Positions 24,143 through 35,666 of a stretch of 60,806 nucleotides of DNA are shown one piece after another (positions within the stretch are counted from its first letter, which is position 1; each line of letters opens with the position of its first letter). The DNA is taken from the NCBI GenBank assembly GCA_014825775.1, contig MVAQ01000122.1, forward strand, positions 1 to 60,806, read 5' to 3'. The notes under the pieces are model-generated. The model was not told the DNA's origin. It made no database searches and saw only the letters and a list, made by a program, of their open reading frames with translations. The translations under genes and the position numbers were made by a program. This DNA is from Krasilnikovozyma curviuscula (taxonomy: Eukaryota; Basidiomycota; Tremellomycetes; Cystofilobasidiales; Mrakiaceae).

Positions 24143-24185
24143 TACCCTACGTATATCGCGTTGCTTTTAAGCATGCGTAGGGGTA
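24143..24185. repeat. Inverted repeat, possible 3' hairpin
   Basis: The left arm taccctacg (24143-24151) pairs with the right arm cgtaggggta (24176-24185), one base bulged, around a loop of 24 bases. It lies 81 bases beyond the stop of the F-box gene, so it could fold in that transcript's 3' UTR or mark its end. It could also be chance. Confidence 0.45.
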
Positions 24186-24265
24186 TACAACAAGATAAAA
24201 AATATATACAAGTATTTCATCGAAAGCCAGATATCTTCCACAACCCACCTCTCGCACATTCCCAG

Positions 24266-26062
24266 CTAAAACCGATATTTCTCAACCTCCAACACTCTCC
24301 CGTCTTTCCTCATAAATTCGCTCTTACTCTCCTCTCCATAAAAGTCCTGAAACATCAGTTTGGCCAGGTGCGTGAAAGTCGTTGCGAACCAGTACGGGAT
24401 CATGGCGTAGTATCCTTCCCAGATCCTATAGGCCGAGTCCGCGTCGAACGTCGTCTCAAAGTCAGTCGGCTGCTTGTTGAGCATATCTGTTGGGATGCGC
24501 AGTTCTCGGAGGTATTGAAGTTTCTCGAGAGATTGGAGGTACCGAGGCTGTAGGTTGAGGAAGTGGTGTCGGTGAGATGCGATGAACCCAAACAGAATGT
24601 GGAAAGTGAGGTAACTCACAGAATGTCTGATCGCTGAACCACCGGGGTTGATTATAGCAAGCTGGGTATCAAGAAAGATGTTGAGTTTGATGACCTCCCT
24701 TGAATGATCAACTACCAACTTCAACAGCTCTGGTGTCCATTCCGCAGTTTCCAAGCTCAGCCCGCCAAACTTCCATCCTTCATCCCTCGTCTTGGCATTC
24801 GACAGATTTCTACTCAGCTCTACACTTGAAAGACCCAAACCTTTTCCATTGGCCGAGACTCTGCGGCTCTGGTGGATCAAATTGCGACAGATGGGAACAC
24901 ACTCCAGTGCAGACTGAGCAGACGCCTGCGAGTCCTCTCCATAGACCGAAATGGAAACAGACTCTAGTGTTGGATGTAAATCCAAAAAGTTTTGCTTCAG
25001 CTCGTGGAAATAAGCGAGCTGGAAAGCTGAGCAGTGCAGGCTGATGATATGCTGGCTGAAGTTGCTCGAGACCATGGCGATGACGGTGAGTTGCATAGGG
25101 TCCAGTCGTGCGAGTGACAGTTCCTGCACTTTAAACCCGAGGTTGCTGTCAATCTCGAGCAGATTGTCGCCCGACGTGATGCTGAGTACCGTCACCCGCG
25201 ACCGGACGTCGATTGGAACTTCTGATGTTTTAAGGCTTTGGACCATAGAGTAGGGAACAGCAACTTCGAGCTTCGGATGGGTGGTCATAATAGTAAGAAA
25301 CTCGTCGTCGAAGGTGCAAAAGAGACCGGCTTGGATGGAGCGGAGGTTTGGGAGCAGGTCGACGATGACTGACAGTTGAAACTGACGAGCTGGTAGTGTC
25401 GTGTTGTCCTGGCTTTTAAACTTTACTGAGAATTGTCTTGAGAAAGAGACAGGTTTCTATGTCAGACCGGAGGAAGGGATAATGAGGAAGCAATTGGGTC
25501 GCCAACTCACTTGACGACGACTCGGACCCTCTCACTCGTCTTGATGAAGTGCACAAACTCAGACATACGTTGTTGCAGCATCATCACACTCGTACAGCTC
25601 CTTCCCAAACATATGACGCTGAAGATTGACGGCAGTGCCCTGGATCTGAGCTTTCTACAGCAGCTCGACACGGCAACCAGATTCCTCTGGCTACAGAGAC
25701 CAATGATAAGCCTGTCGGCCAAGTGAGAGATGATAATGTCGAGAACTGCATCTGGTAGGCTGAGAAGAGGCGATCGGTTGGCGAGTGAAGCTGTTAGAGG
25801 ACCTGCACAGAAGGGGGGAAAACGGCGGCCTTGAAGTAAGCAACATACGCTCGGACAGGACAAGGACCATCGCTCACTGATTTGACTCTGTCCCACAGGT
25901 ATTTTGGTATCAAATTGCTGCTGCTGCTGCTCCTGTTCTTGGCCTTTACTTCGAAATTGATAGGCCTCCAAAGAGTATTGCTGCAGGTGTTTCACTTCAC
26001 GGCAGGAAAAGTAAGTCATCCTTTTCTCACAACAGTACGAGGGACTACTCACACATTTCCAT
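24266..26062 (-). CDS. F-box protein, leucine-rich C-terminus
   Basis: About 540 residues in several exons. The best start is ATG at 26062 (MEM, then an intron), followed by a Gln-rich segment (KGQEQEQQQQQFDTKIP). After the next intron comes the F-box: LLSLPDAVLDIIISHLADR and LVAVSSCCRKLRSRALPSIF. The rest, including QFQLSVIVDLLPNLRSIQAG and LTVIAMVSSNFSQHIISLHC, has the irregular leucine-rich pattern seen in fungal F-box/LRR proteins, and ends in a charged tail VLEVEKYRF. F-box proteins join Skp1-cullin-F-box ubiquitin ligases as substrate receptors; the substrate here is unknown. Its 5' end is close to the plus-strand thioesterase-like gene. Confidence 0.75.
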
Positions 26063-26603
26063 TCTGAATTCAAGAAAGTCAATCTGTACGTTCAGAAGCC
26101 GGTACTGTCCTTCGTGGAGCAACCCTTGCAACCAGCAAAGACGAGACGTCAATCGGGACGATGTGGCACTGGCACTTCGGACTTGGGACTTCGGTCTGGA
26201 ATTGATTTGCTTTGCTTTGCCAACGGTCCAAATGTAATGAAAGGTGGCTTTTGAAGCTCCCTTCTTTCCTTCATTGCATGGGTTGCGGTATCATCATCGA
26301 CGAAAACGCTTCCAGAAAATGTAAATAGTTAGATGCACAGAGCGAAACTCAAGGAGATAAAGAAATAAGGAAGGGATCTCGAAGCTTTCTTCAAAGGCTA
26401 TGCTGCTTCTTCAAATATCTATTCCAGGAGGCCATCATTTTCATGGCCGTTGCTTACCTCTTCATGGATTCCGGTCTCCGGTAAACAAAGCTGGCTATCG
26501 CACCCCCAACTTTTTGTAATTCTTTCCGAGCTTGATAAGCCGCAGCAAACAGTTCCTTTTCACTCTCCCTAACCATCACCACCTTGAAAATCCAAAGGCA
26601 AAG
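26063..26603. other. Divergent promoter region, 541 bp
   Basis: This lies between the start of the F-box gene (minus) and the start of the thioesterase-like gene (plus), so it must hold both promoters. No TATA element or known operator is obvious. Confidence 0.5.
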
Positions 26604-27786
26604 ATGTCGCTCGTCGCTCAGTCGAAATCCCTCCTTGTAGATGTCTTGTCGCTGTCCTTCATTCCTGCCCCTGTTAAATACATCGCCGTTGGGATCCTTC
26701 TGGTCAACGCACGCTCCCTGCCATTTGTATGGCACATCAAGGTTTTCTACCCCTTGATCAAGTACAAGCTCTGGCTCCTCCTCAAAGGACCAATCAGGCA
26801 TGTCAAGGACCTAAAATTGTCTGGCAAATCACCATTTGACGACGTTCTATCGACCTCCCACTTCTGGGCTGGACCTGATGACTGTGATTTTAACGGTCAT
26901 CTCTCCAACAGCTGCTATGCAAAGCACTTGGGTAAGCAGCAGCTGGCGCCTGTTCTTCCTTTTTTTTTTTGGTCCGTCCGAAAACTGCTGATTATTTTCC
27001 GTGTAAACAGATTTCCTCAGGATGAAAGCATCGCAGGAATGGTGGACTCCGTTCTTCATGGCAGGTGGTTGGATTGGTTTAGGAACCGCATCTTACAGTT
27101 TCTTGACTGAGGTTCCAGCCCTCGCCATGTACATGACTTTGCTTCTCATTACCCCAATAGTAACTGACCAGGGGCTCTTATTGTGTCTTAATTGGCTCCA
27201 GGTGTGAGGTCGAAGGCCGTATGCTGGGCTTGGACGACAAGTGGTTGCACTTGGAGGCCACGTACTTGACCAGTGGTGGGAAGAAAGGTGCCAAGGGTGT
27301 CAGAGACGATGGAAAGACCGTTCGTTGCGCTGGTATTACCAGCATTGTAAGCATCCTCAATGTTCTTGTCCTTGACCTGAGTTGAGAACTGAGGGTGCTT
27401 TGATCTGTTTACTTTCGCCACCTCTATGATTCTCTCATGAACTCGACATCATCCTCTGTCTCTGTTCTACATCCCCTTATGTACCCAAATTTCCCTTATT
27501 CATTGATGCCCAGTGCTTCAAAATCGGTCGTCTGACGATCCCACCAGCCATCGCTCTCTCCTGGTGCACGTATGGCAACCCACGAAACCTCGCCCGCTTC
27601 GTCTCTCTCTACGGCTCTGGCTCCCCAAAGGATATCAAAAAGTGCCAGGAATGGTTGAAAGAAGGTTGGAAGACTGAGAACAACGAGTCGGAAGGCGAGG
27701 TGCTGAGAGAGTTTGAAGAGATTGGCAAGGTCAAAGGGAAGGTTGCGAAAGAAGGAGTCGAGGGAATGAGATCGTACCTCAATTAA
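26604..27786 (+). CDS. Hotdog-fold thioesterase-like protein (THEM6-like)
   Basis: Four exons; the first is 26604-26931 and the second starts at 27011. The N-terminus is hydrophobic (LLVDVLSLSFIPAPVKYIAV), probably a membrane anchor. Then comes DDCDFNGHLSNSCYAKHLDF, matching the D-x-N-x-H-x-x-N motif of acyl-CoA thioesterase-like hotdog proteins of the THEM6/YbgC type. The following segments fit the fold: SFLTEVPALAM, joined across an intron to CEVEGRMLGLDDKWLHLEAT, then KIGRLTIPPAIALSWCTYGN. The C-terminus is charged and helical. The likely activity is hydrolysis of an acyl-CoA or acyl carrier, but the family is poorly characterised. Splice phases agree through all joins. Confidence 0.78.
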
Positions 27787-28368
27787 AGAGGGATGAAAAC
27801 ACCTCTGGAGCTTGTTGTTCCCGCTTGGAGAAGATGTGAGGTGACCAGGCATTATGATTGATCCCTTGAGAACATGTCGTCGCCACTTTAGGTCATTGGT
27901 TTGTGTTCCTTTTAGAGTTTTCAAGATACATGCACTGCAGCGATGGATTTAATTCGATTCAAGGAACGCTTTCAACAACAGACACAGATGAGGTACAGCC
28001 AAACGGTCTAAAATTGTGGCGATTAATTACAAGCCAGGCATACTTCCGCATCGAGGCGTGTTTATTCCGCCCTTTCAATTTGTCCAACGACATTTTCTTT
28101 GACTGTATAGAGTCGAATCACTTTCTGTTGTAGCCGTAGAACATCTGTAGTCTAAAGGCTGCTGCTTGGAATCGTAGGCTCAAGCCCAAGGTAACGTTAC
28201 CCGACCCCCCGCACCCTTCGACCGCGCCGTGGGGTTATTCTGTTTCTGTCCAAGTCTGAAGCCTGTCGTGAGTTGCACGCCTTTGCTTCTCTCTGTTGTA
28301 TACCAAGCTCACTTGTCACTGAATAAGGTCAAAGATTCATCTAGTTTTCTCAAGCACAAACAGGAGAA
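27787..28368. other. Intergenic, 582 bp
   Basis: This holds the 3' end of the thioesterase-like gene and the promoter of the hydrolase-fold gene. A C-rich patch (acccgaccccccgcacccttcg) occurs near 28200. No tRNA or other element could be supported. Confidence 0.5.
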
Positions 28369-30254
28369 ATGAACGAATCCAGCAGCAACAGCAGCAATTT
28401 AGACACCATCTTTTCCGCCCTCGAATTCTCCTCACCGCCGGCGCCCACGCCTCCAAAAACATTCTCCAACTCAAGCCAGCTATACTATGTTCAAGAGTTT
28501 GATCATGCTCTCAGCTACTTCATATCCACCCCTGAAATCGATGGAGCAAAGGAAATCGACGGCAGACTTCCCACGCTGGTGTTCATACCGTCACTATTCT
28601 TGAGTACGGTCGGGGGTGTCAGTGAGTTCAAACCACCTTCACCCTGTCACTTGGAGCTTATAAGCTGACAAGGTTGAGACTCAACGCATTTGGGTTACAT
28701 TTACATTAGCTCAGTTCGAAGACCCGATCCTCAAAGACTCTTACAATCTCGTCTCTGTCAACCTGCCAGGACATGGTGACAGTGTCAGCCTACCACCCGA
28801 TGAATACAACCTGGAGATTTGCTGCAAGATGATGGCAACATTTATCAGAGCCGTGTGTAGAACAGCAACTGTAATGGGGTCCGGGGTGTCTTCATCTGTC
28901 GCTGTTGGGCTCGCTGTCAAATATCCTGACGTTGTTGAGGGACTTATACTAAATAGCTACTTGACGAGAGAGGAGGTAAGTCTCTTATGAAAGCCATTCC
29001 TTTGCATCGCCCGCTCATTGGAGGCAAATCGATTTCTGTAGCTTTCTGATTTCACTCCAGGATTCGCAGAAGCAGATGAAGCGTTCCAAATTGCGGCTGA
29101 GAGTGACCTCAAAGTACATCAAATGGTAGCGAAAGAGGCCTTGGATGCGCTCGTGAACCTCTTTTTCTCCGATTACACGTTGGGATGGGCACCAGCGTTG
29201 GTTAAATATCACGGCCTTCACGGAGTCAGTGATTTTCCGCTTCGCCATTGCTCACACAAAGTGCTGATTTTAAGACTCTGGGTGGAATACAGAGGAAAAT
29301 GCGACAGAAATACGGAGTGCGTATCTGTCTCTGTCAAGCCGTCAATTGCGAAGCTGATCCCTCCTCCTCCCGCAGCACAAGTTCAGGTCTCTTGGATATC
29401 TAGCCCTATCATCTAATCCATTCCCTTATTCTCTGAGTCAGGTGAGGTGTCCAGTGCTGTTAGTCCAAGGAGAACTGTAAGTCTCTTTGTATTCCTACTG
29501 GGAATTACAGCTTTTTTACCTATAACTTACTGTATCTTGACAGAATAAGCGATACACCAATGAACAAAGCCGCTAGAAGAGAGTGTGAAGGAGCTTTACA
29601 GTCTGGTACAGATATTAGATGGGAAGAGATCCCTGCAGGGCCGGCGGTAAGTTGTTGTCTTTGATTGCTCACACTATTGTCAAGTATTTTCAGTCAACTA
29701 AAACTTCTTGATCTTCCTCTTACTGTCAGTTATGCGCTCTCACACATCCAGCAATCGTCAACCGAGTGATTCACTCGATCCTACCTCCGTCCCCCGCATC
29801 AACCCTCCACCTGACGTTACGGCCCGATAGAGGGCTCATTCGAGATCACCTCCTTTACGGTGCATATGGACTTCTTCGACCTTCACCAGATGCAGCAGCA
29901 GCAGCCTCTTCGGTAGTGCAAGAATCTGATCCTTCAACAACTGTCGGCTTCATTCCCAATAAAGTCATCAAGACAGCATACTCAGCTGCATCTTCAGCAT
30001 CAACACCGAAGGAAGCTGACAGTACTTCTCAAGCTCACGAATTGGACTTCGTCCAGAACCCTTTCTTCAGTACTGGAGGCGCGGAGATTATTTGTGAGAA
30101 GGTTGTATCGAGGAGAGTCAGTGTGGTCAGTGAGGATGGGAATGAGATTGAAATTGACGTAGAGGAAACAATTGAAGAGCTGCCAGAAAAGCAAGATGAA
30201 ATAGGTGAAGAACAGGGTATTGTAGATGATCTACAGGTTCAGTCGATGGGTTAG
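28369..30254 (+). CDS. Alpha/beta-hydrolase-fold protein, probably non-catalytic
   Basis: Several exons from ATG 28369. The core shows the fold: GRLPTLVFIPSLFL, NLVSVNLPGHGDSVSLPPDE, then the elbow region TVMGSGVSSSVAVGLAVKYP (about 28868-28927) and CPVLLVQGEL followed by ISDTP. In the elbow the usual G-x-S-x-G reads G-S-G-V-S, placing Gly at the nucleophile position when aligned on the following helix. The catalytic His motif (AGH) reads AGPALCALTHPAIVNR, with Pro in place of His. The C-terminal extension is acidic (EIEIDVEETIEELPEKQDE). The next gene, convergent on the minus strand, is a paralogue with comparable losses. Family membership is firm; loss of activity is inferred by alignment by eye. 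Confidence 0.75.
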
Positions 30255-30377
30255 TAGCATGACATACTCCCGACACATTGACCACTTTTCGCAAGTTGAA
30301 GGAAGTTTCTTTCGCAAGGCATGATTGGCGAAACCACCACCCAAGTATAGCTAAGTATACTGAGGAATAACCAAATT

Positions 30378-32001
30378 TCACAGCTTTATTGAATCCAGAT
30401 CGTGTACAGTGCCATCTAAATCAGAGTCATCCCAAGGGGGCTGATAGTACGCGTGCTCCCGCTGATCCTCCACTACGACAGTCACCACTTCGACAGATGA
30501 GCTGATCAATCCAAAGTCAAACATCGTTCTCAAGTCCTTGTTCTGTTGAGATTTTTTGTTAACCTTGGCTATCCAGCTGTCTGGGACAACACAGCTGTCG
30601 AAGAAGGGTTGGAAAGGGTCGCTAAAATCAGTTTCAGGTGATGAGGGCAATGCTGGTTTAGGGAGATGGTGAATGAGGAGTTGGTTCACGATCTGAGGAT
30701 GCGTCACATTGCAGAACTGCATTGAGTGAATGGTTAGTCAAAAGAGACGCAGATCCTAGCATATGAGGAAATATTGCTTACAGAAGGAGCTCCCGGTATT
30801 CGCTGAATGCTTAGAAGAGGAATCTCAGACCGCAATCTTTCCTCGTACCCTGTTGCAATAAAAGGCTGGTTACGTATGAGCATGACAGGGCATTTTATGT
30901 TCAGGAACCCCGGTGGAAAGGTCCGTTGAGCTCTGAGCCATTGTCCGACGCTGAGATGAAGGTATGAAGGCTGAAAAGAGTGAGACTATCACAATCAACC
31001 ACGAGCTTGGATGTTTGAAGCGGATCAGTGGAGTACTTACCCCAAATGCCTCGTGAATTTTCACGAAGTGGACGAGATTGGCTTTCTGAATGGCGTCGAC
31101 AGTATCCGAGAGAACTTGGTCGTTCCGGAATTGTTGGCCGTAGAACAGCTCTTCTGTACACTTTTCAACGTCACGGAGTAGATCAGGGTCCAATTCTAGG
31201 AGATTTGGCCGAAAAGCAAACGTTATTGAAAATAGAAACAACAGCGAACCTAAATGAGAATCCCAGCACTCAGTACTCACCCTCCATACACAAGACATCT
31301 GCTACTTGCTCCAGACCCTCTTTGATTATTGGAACCTGTACGTCATCATCAGTGAGCCAATTTAGAATGGCGATGCTGAGGACTGCTTCTGGGTGCAGCG
31401 TTGCAAAGAGTAGAGCTGGAGGAGTGGAGCTAGCGCAGACAACTAAGTGTACTTGTTGCAGATTCTGAGACTTGAGTATGTTCTTAAATAGTGCAGATGT
31501 CATTTGAGGGCCATAATCTTCTGTTATGCGGCAGTTGCTCCCTCCATGACCAAGCACGTCAACGAGAATGCTGAAACACGTCGAAGATCGAGCGCGGTTA
31601 TTTCCTTTCTGTCCTTTCCTGATTAACTCTACTCACAAATTGAAGTTATGTCTTAGCACTGGGTCTGAAGCTTGAAGCGTATAGAACCACCGTCCTGTGA
31701 GAATTGAGTGAAGGAAGACGATGGTTTCACGTGTCGGCTAGAGGAATACCCAGAAGAGAGGCGTTAACTCCAAGGACTAATTGCATTACATAGTAAGATA
31801 GAGCTGATAGAAATAATAGAACCACTTACATCTATGGTTTTGGCGTCATTTGAATAAGGGGTCATGATTTGAATACTGACAAAAGCCACAGGTTCGTTAG
31901 ACCAAAACGATTCAGAGTACACAGAGCAGGATCAGAATAAGACAAACTCACTGCGTCCAACACGCAGGCCAGATGTCATCCATCATAATCCTGTGTCCCA
32001 T
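30378..32001 (-). CDS. Alpha/beta-hydrolase-fold paralogue, probably non-catalytic
   Basis: The start is taken at 32001 (MGHRIMMDDIWPACW); ATGs at 31986 and 31983 are in the same frame. Exons then give IMTPYSNDAKTIDPTRETIV, FLHSILTGRWFYTLQ, LVDVLGHGGSNCRITEDYG and the elbow HLVVCASSTPPALLFATLHP (about 31400-31455). The C-terminal match to the neighbour is clear: IPGAPSFCNVTHPQIVNQLL here against IPAGPALCALTHPAIVNRVI there. At the elbow, Ala falls at the nucleophile position and the glycines are gone; the usual His is Pro. It stops 123 bp from the stop of the plus-strand paralogue. The exon boundaries near 30870-31300 are less certain. Confidence 0.7.
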
Positions 32002-32278
32002 TTCTACAGCCCACTCTGCTCGAAATTCTCGAAGATGTTGGGTGGAAAGTAGGTTGTAGATGCGAGAGACCTAATGACTATGAGAGCTAGCTTCTTTTCG
32101 AAGCTGGAACTTTTCTGTAGCCTCTGTGGGTCATTGATATATAAGGGGATGATGTTATTGGATGAAGACCAGAGTTGAAGCCGTTGAGAGAAGTTTAATC
32201 GTCGTGTCTCGGATAGAAAGCAGACCAACACCTTGCTTGGTTGGAGTAGAGAATAATATCCTATACACCTGCAATATT

Positions 32279-35115
32279 CTACACATTAATACTCAAAGAT
32301 TTCTCTTTTCTATCGTCACTCATCGCCCTATTATACTCGAGCAGCAGCAGAACCATGTACGCCTGCATGTCGCGCCAGTTCCAATGTTCCTCTACAAAAT
32401 CTCTTCCGTTCTTTCCTATCTCAGCTGCGAGGGGCTTTCCTACCTCAGACGTGAAAAAAGCCATGACATCCCTAAGTACAACAAGAAGTTGTCAGTGGAT
32501 GCACAATAAAGCTGTTCTAGACCAGAGAGCTTACATGAGGTCAGACAGATCGTTCTGAAGTGGAACATAGTGGTAATAAGGGATCAACTGGAGATCAGAA
32601 GGCGATATCAGATACCCTTCTCAAAAGATCAAATGCAGTTAATCTTGACTTACAATGCTATTGAACCACTGAAATGATGAAAGACAGCGCAAAACTCAGC
32701 TTCCATAGCTTTGATATATCATGTCAAAATGCAGCTTACCTCTGGGAATATTGTCATTTTGAGAGTGACAGAACCCGTATGAAGCAATCTTCTAAATCTG
32801 CTACTCCAGCCATTTCCATCAACATCAATCTTGATAGAGAACAACTTGTCAGTAATGGGTCACGTCTAGTGAGAACCAAGACACCACTTACGTTGAACTG
32901 ATATTTCAAGGATGGAGATTCTCCATCTCGAGACTCCACACGTTCGTAGAACTATTGTAAAATTAGAATGAGAAGCAATCATTGCGTTATGAGAAGGATC
33001 AAGGTCAATAGAAGTGAGCTCTGGACTCACATCAATTTCTTCATCAATTTCAGCGCAAGTATCGTCGTCTTCCTCACACTGGAAAGGGCCTCCCACAAGT
33101 CCCACATCAAAATATTTCCTTGCAGCTTCCTGATGGTTTACTTTTCTTCTCTCCCACCCCTTCCCATTCGGCTTCGGAAGAATGACAGTTTGGGTATCTG
33201 TTGGCGACTGTGGGTTGGTGTAGTGATGAAGTCGCACTCGTTGAGCTGATCTCCAGTCTAAAGCTTTAGAGTTCCACATTCCTAGAGAGGACAGCAAAGA
33301 GTTCAGTGGTATGAATAGATCAAACGTGAAAAGTATGTTTTACCCGTCATCTGTCCCCTCCAGAAGGCTTTAGGGATAGTCTTCTTCATCCAAGGATGGA
33401 AAGGCATAGCCTCCCTGACGGCATCCAAGGGAGCACTCTAAAGTGAACGAGAGAAAGAATATAATCAGCAAATTTTCTGCTGCCGCGGCATAGAGTTAGT
33501 TAACCCACCGGAATGTCCATGCTCCAGAGCGTTCTGCAGGTGGACAGCAGAGGGATCAGAACATCAGGTTGAGGAGCACCATATATCAACAGCCCATGTT
33601 TTTTCATAATGTCTGAGTTTTCACAGTAGTCCATGCTCTTGATGTGGTCATAGACGAACGTTTTTTGAGCTTTGCCTGGTCAAACGGCAAAGAGTAAGTC
33701 AAGAGATCCACTAGAATTCGCTATAAATACGAACCGGAATTCTCTGATGGCTTGAGGACGATATCCCTTGCATTCCGAGATACTTCTGACTGTCGACGAC
33801 AGGGCCTTGGAGAGATGCATTGTAAGGAAAACATCAAACAAAGTGGAGTGATGGTGGCCACTCACCAGTGGAATCCATGTGTTCCTTTTTGTGCATCTTC
33901 CAAACGAGCACGTTCAGATTCTGGCCATACTTTATCAGAGAAAGAAAATGTAATCGGTTCTGGTCCGATCTTTGATTTATATCGTGGCTGATCACTCACA
34001 TTCACCCCTGCTTCCGTAAAACTTCGTCGCGTTCCAAACTCTATCATGAGCAATAAATCGAGGCATGTCATCCGTGTTGAAGAAGACCTTTAAGTCAGGA
34101 ACCAAGTGCGTGACTGGACCGAGTAGATCGCGAATTTCAACCGCTCGATATTCGTCCTTATGAGAGCCTGTCGACTCAATGATCTTCCCATTCCTAAGCC
34201 ATAAATAGTCAGCGGTAGCTCTTTTCCAAAAGGACTCTTCGGCACTAACTTGAACTCCAAGCTAAAAGTCTGTCCCTTTCCCTCTAATAGAGCTAGTCTC
34301 TCCGTGAGCTTCTTACCACTTATCGAGAGGTAAGGAATGAAAGATTCATGAGCAGCACGGATGATGTCAGGTGCATGGTGATTAATGGAAAAGTATTCGA
34401 ACCTGGAATATCGAGACATATAAGTTTGTATCTACCGTTGATGGGTCGCGGAAGAACTCACCACTTGTCGAAACCGAGCGGCGGTGGGTAGTTCCATTCA
34501 GTAACATAGTGATCTATCGCTGCCCTTAAAGTGGTAGGTTTAAGAGCATCCATAAGATGAGCTCTAATGCGAGCTTCCTGATACACGTGTAGTCAAAGTC
34601 AGTAAATCATTTCAACGGCGGTAGTGAAGAGATAGTGAAGTACATACTTCGACCAAGTCCTCAATAGGGTGCTTTGACATAGTATCTGCAGCATTTACAG
34701 ATACCAGACCTCTGTTCTCAATGATGTCCCACCTCCCCTTCCACTTTTGCCCATCGGTACCTTTTGTGACCCCACTCCCTAATGGGCCACCAAGCGTCTC
34801 TGTTACCTTCGACAGAGCACCGTCTGTGAAAGACTTCCACCAGCTAGGCTGCTCGTGAGCCCCTTGTGAGTCTCGTCCACCTGTTACGGCGTTGCTATTT
34901 GCTAGCCAAGCTGGTCCTGTCCCTGAGAGGTGCGGCTGCTCGTATAGCTCACTTGAGTAATTCTGGTTTTGAGTGGAGGAAGGTTTCAAGGAGTACAGCA
35001 TTCCAGAGATGACGACAAGTCCCAGGACAAGAGAGATCAGGTAAGACTGCTTTGAGCGGGACTTTGTGGGCATCCTTAACAGACTGGTCTTTCGAGGGGC
35101 GACGTCGGAAGGCAT
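32279..35115 (-). CDS. CAP10-family glycosyltransferase (GT90)
   Basis: About ten exons. The N-terminus is that of a type II Golgi protein: a basic stretch, then the anchor YLISLVLGLVVISGMLYSL (residues about 25-43), then a Ser/Gly-rich stem. The CAP10 domain is shown by AAIDHYVTEWNYPPPLGFDKW, GSHKDEYRAVEIRDLLGP, FFNTDDMPRFI, HPWMKKTIPKAFWRGQMTG, the signature DVDGNGWSSRFRRLLHTGSV with TLKMTIFPEWFNSILIPYYH, and YVPLQNDLSDLMD. It ends with EHWNWRDMQAYMVLLLLEYN. Family members in Cryptococcus include Cap10, needed for capsule, and the beta-1,2-xylosyltransferase Cxt1. Which sugar this one transfers cannot be told. The presence of this family supports a tremellomycete source. Confidence 0.92.
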
Positions 35116-35666
35116 GTAGAGCTGGATGAGAACCAGGACCTGCTAGTATTACTAAAGGAAACCAACATTAGATTGGCAACTGTAGCATCCGGGAATTGGG
35201 CTGTACCTGCTCACCTTCCCTCGATATTATGCTGGCAACTGAATACCACTCTACCGATCAGCAGAACTGGGACCGAACGTTCTTCTTGTCCAACAGAGGG
35301 GCCTGTTCGGTTGCCAGTCTGTGAAAGATGTCCGTCCCAAAGTATGCAGCCTCCAGCTTCCTGTACTGAAAATTGTGCTGCTTGGCGTTTGAGAAACTCA
35401 ACGAAGGGTTCTCGCTCGCCGCTGGCACAACATCTCACCAGGAACTTAAAATTCCGCTGTATCGAACCCGATAGATAACTGAGTAATTGTACCTGCTTCA
35501 AAAACTGAGAAAACTTTCTGAAGTCTTTAGGTTTATGATTAGCACTGCCTAAACAGCGGCAGAGGGTACCAAATCCATCATACATCACAGAAGCAGTACA
35601 CGTCCAAAACTAGCACAGGAAACCAAAAGCATAATACAGAAAGAAAGACATCAATCGTGATCTGTT
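35116..35666. other. Intergenic, 551 bp
   Basis: Between the CAP10-type gene start and the NOP15 stop, both minus strand. A 125-codon open frame on the minus strand (35211-35588) has no recognisable motif and sits where the promoter should be; it is not called as a gene. Confidence 0.45.

Larger units (their letters stand above)
23339..24265. other. Intergenic, 927 bp between two minus-strand genes
   Basis: This is the promoter of the second zinc-cluster gene and the 3' flank of the F-box gene. It contains a 21-base A run (24066-24086) and an inverted repeat (24143-24185), both listed separately. The frame at 23783-24094 on the plus strand runs through the A run and is not credible as a gene. 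Confidence 0.5.

Noticed and set aside
32004..32231. Minus-strand 75-codon frame between the hydrolase-fold and CAP10-type genes
   Set aside because: The CAP10-type gene has a good stop at 32279, and this frame neither continues it in phase nor resembles anything known.
35211..35588. Minus-strand 125-codon frame upstream of the CAP10-type gene
   Set aside because: No motif, no splice partners, and it occupies the expected promoter.
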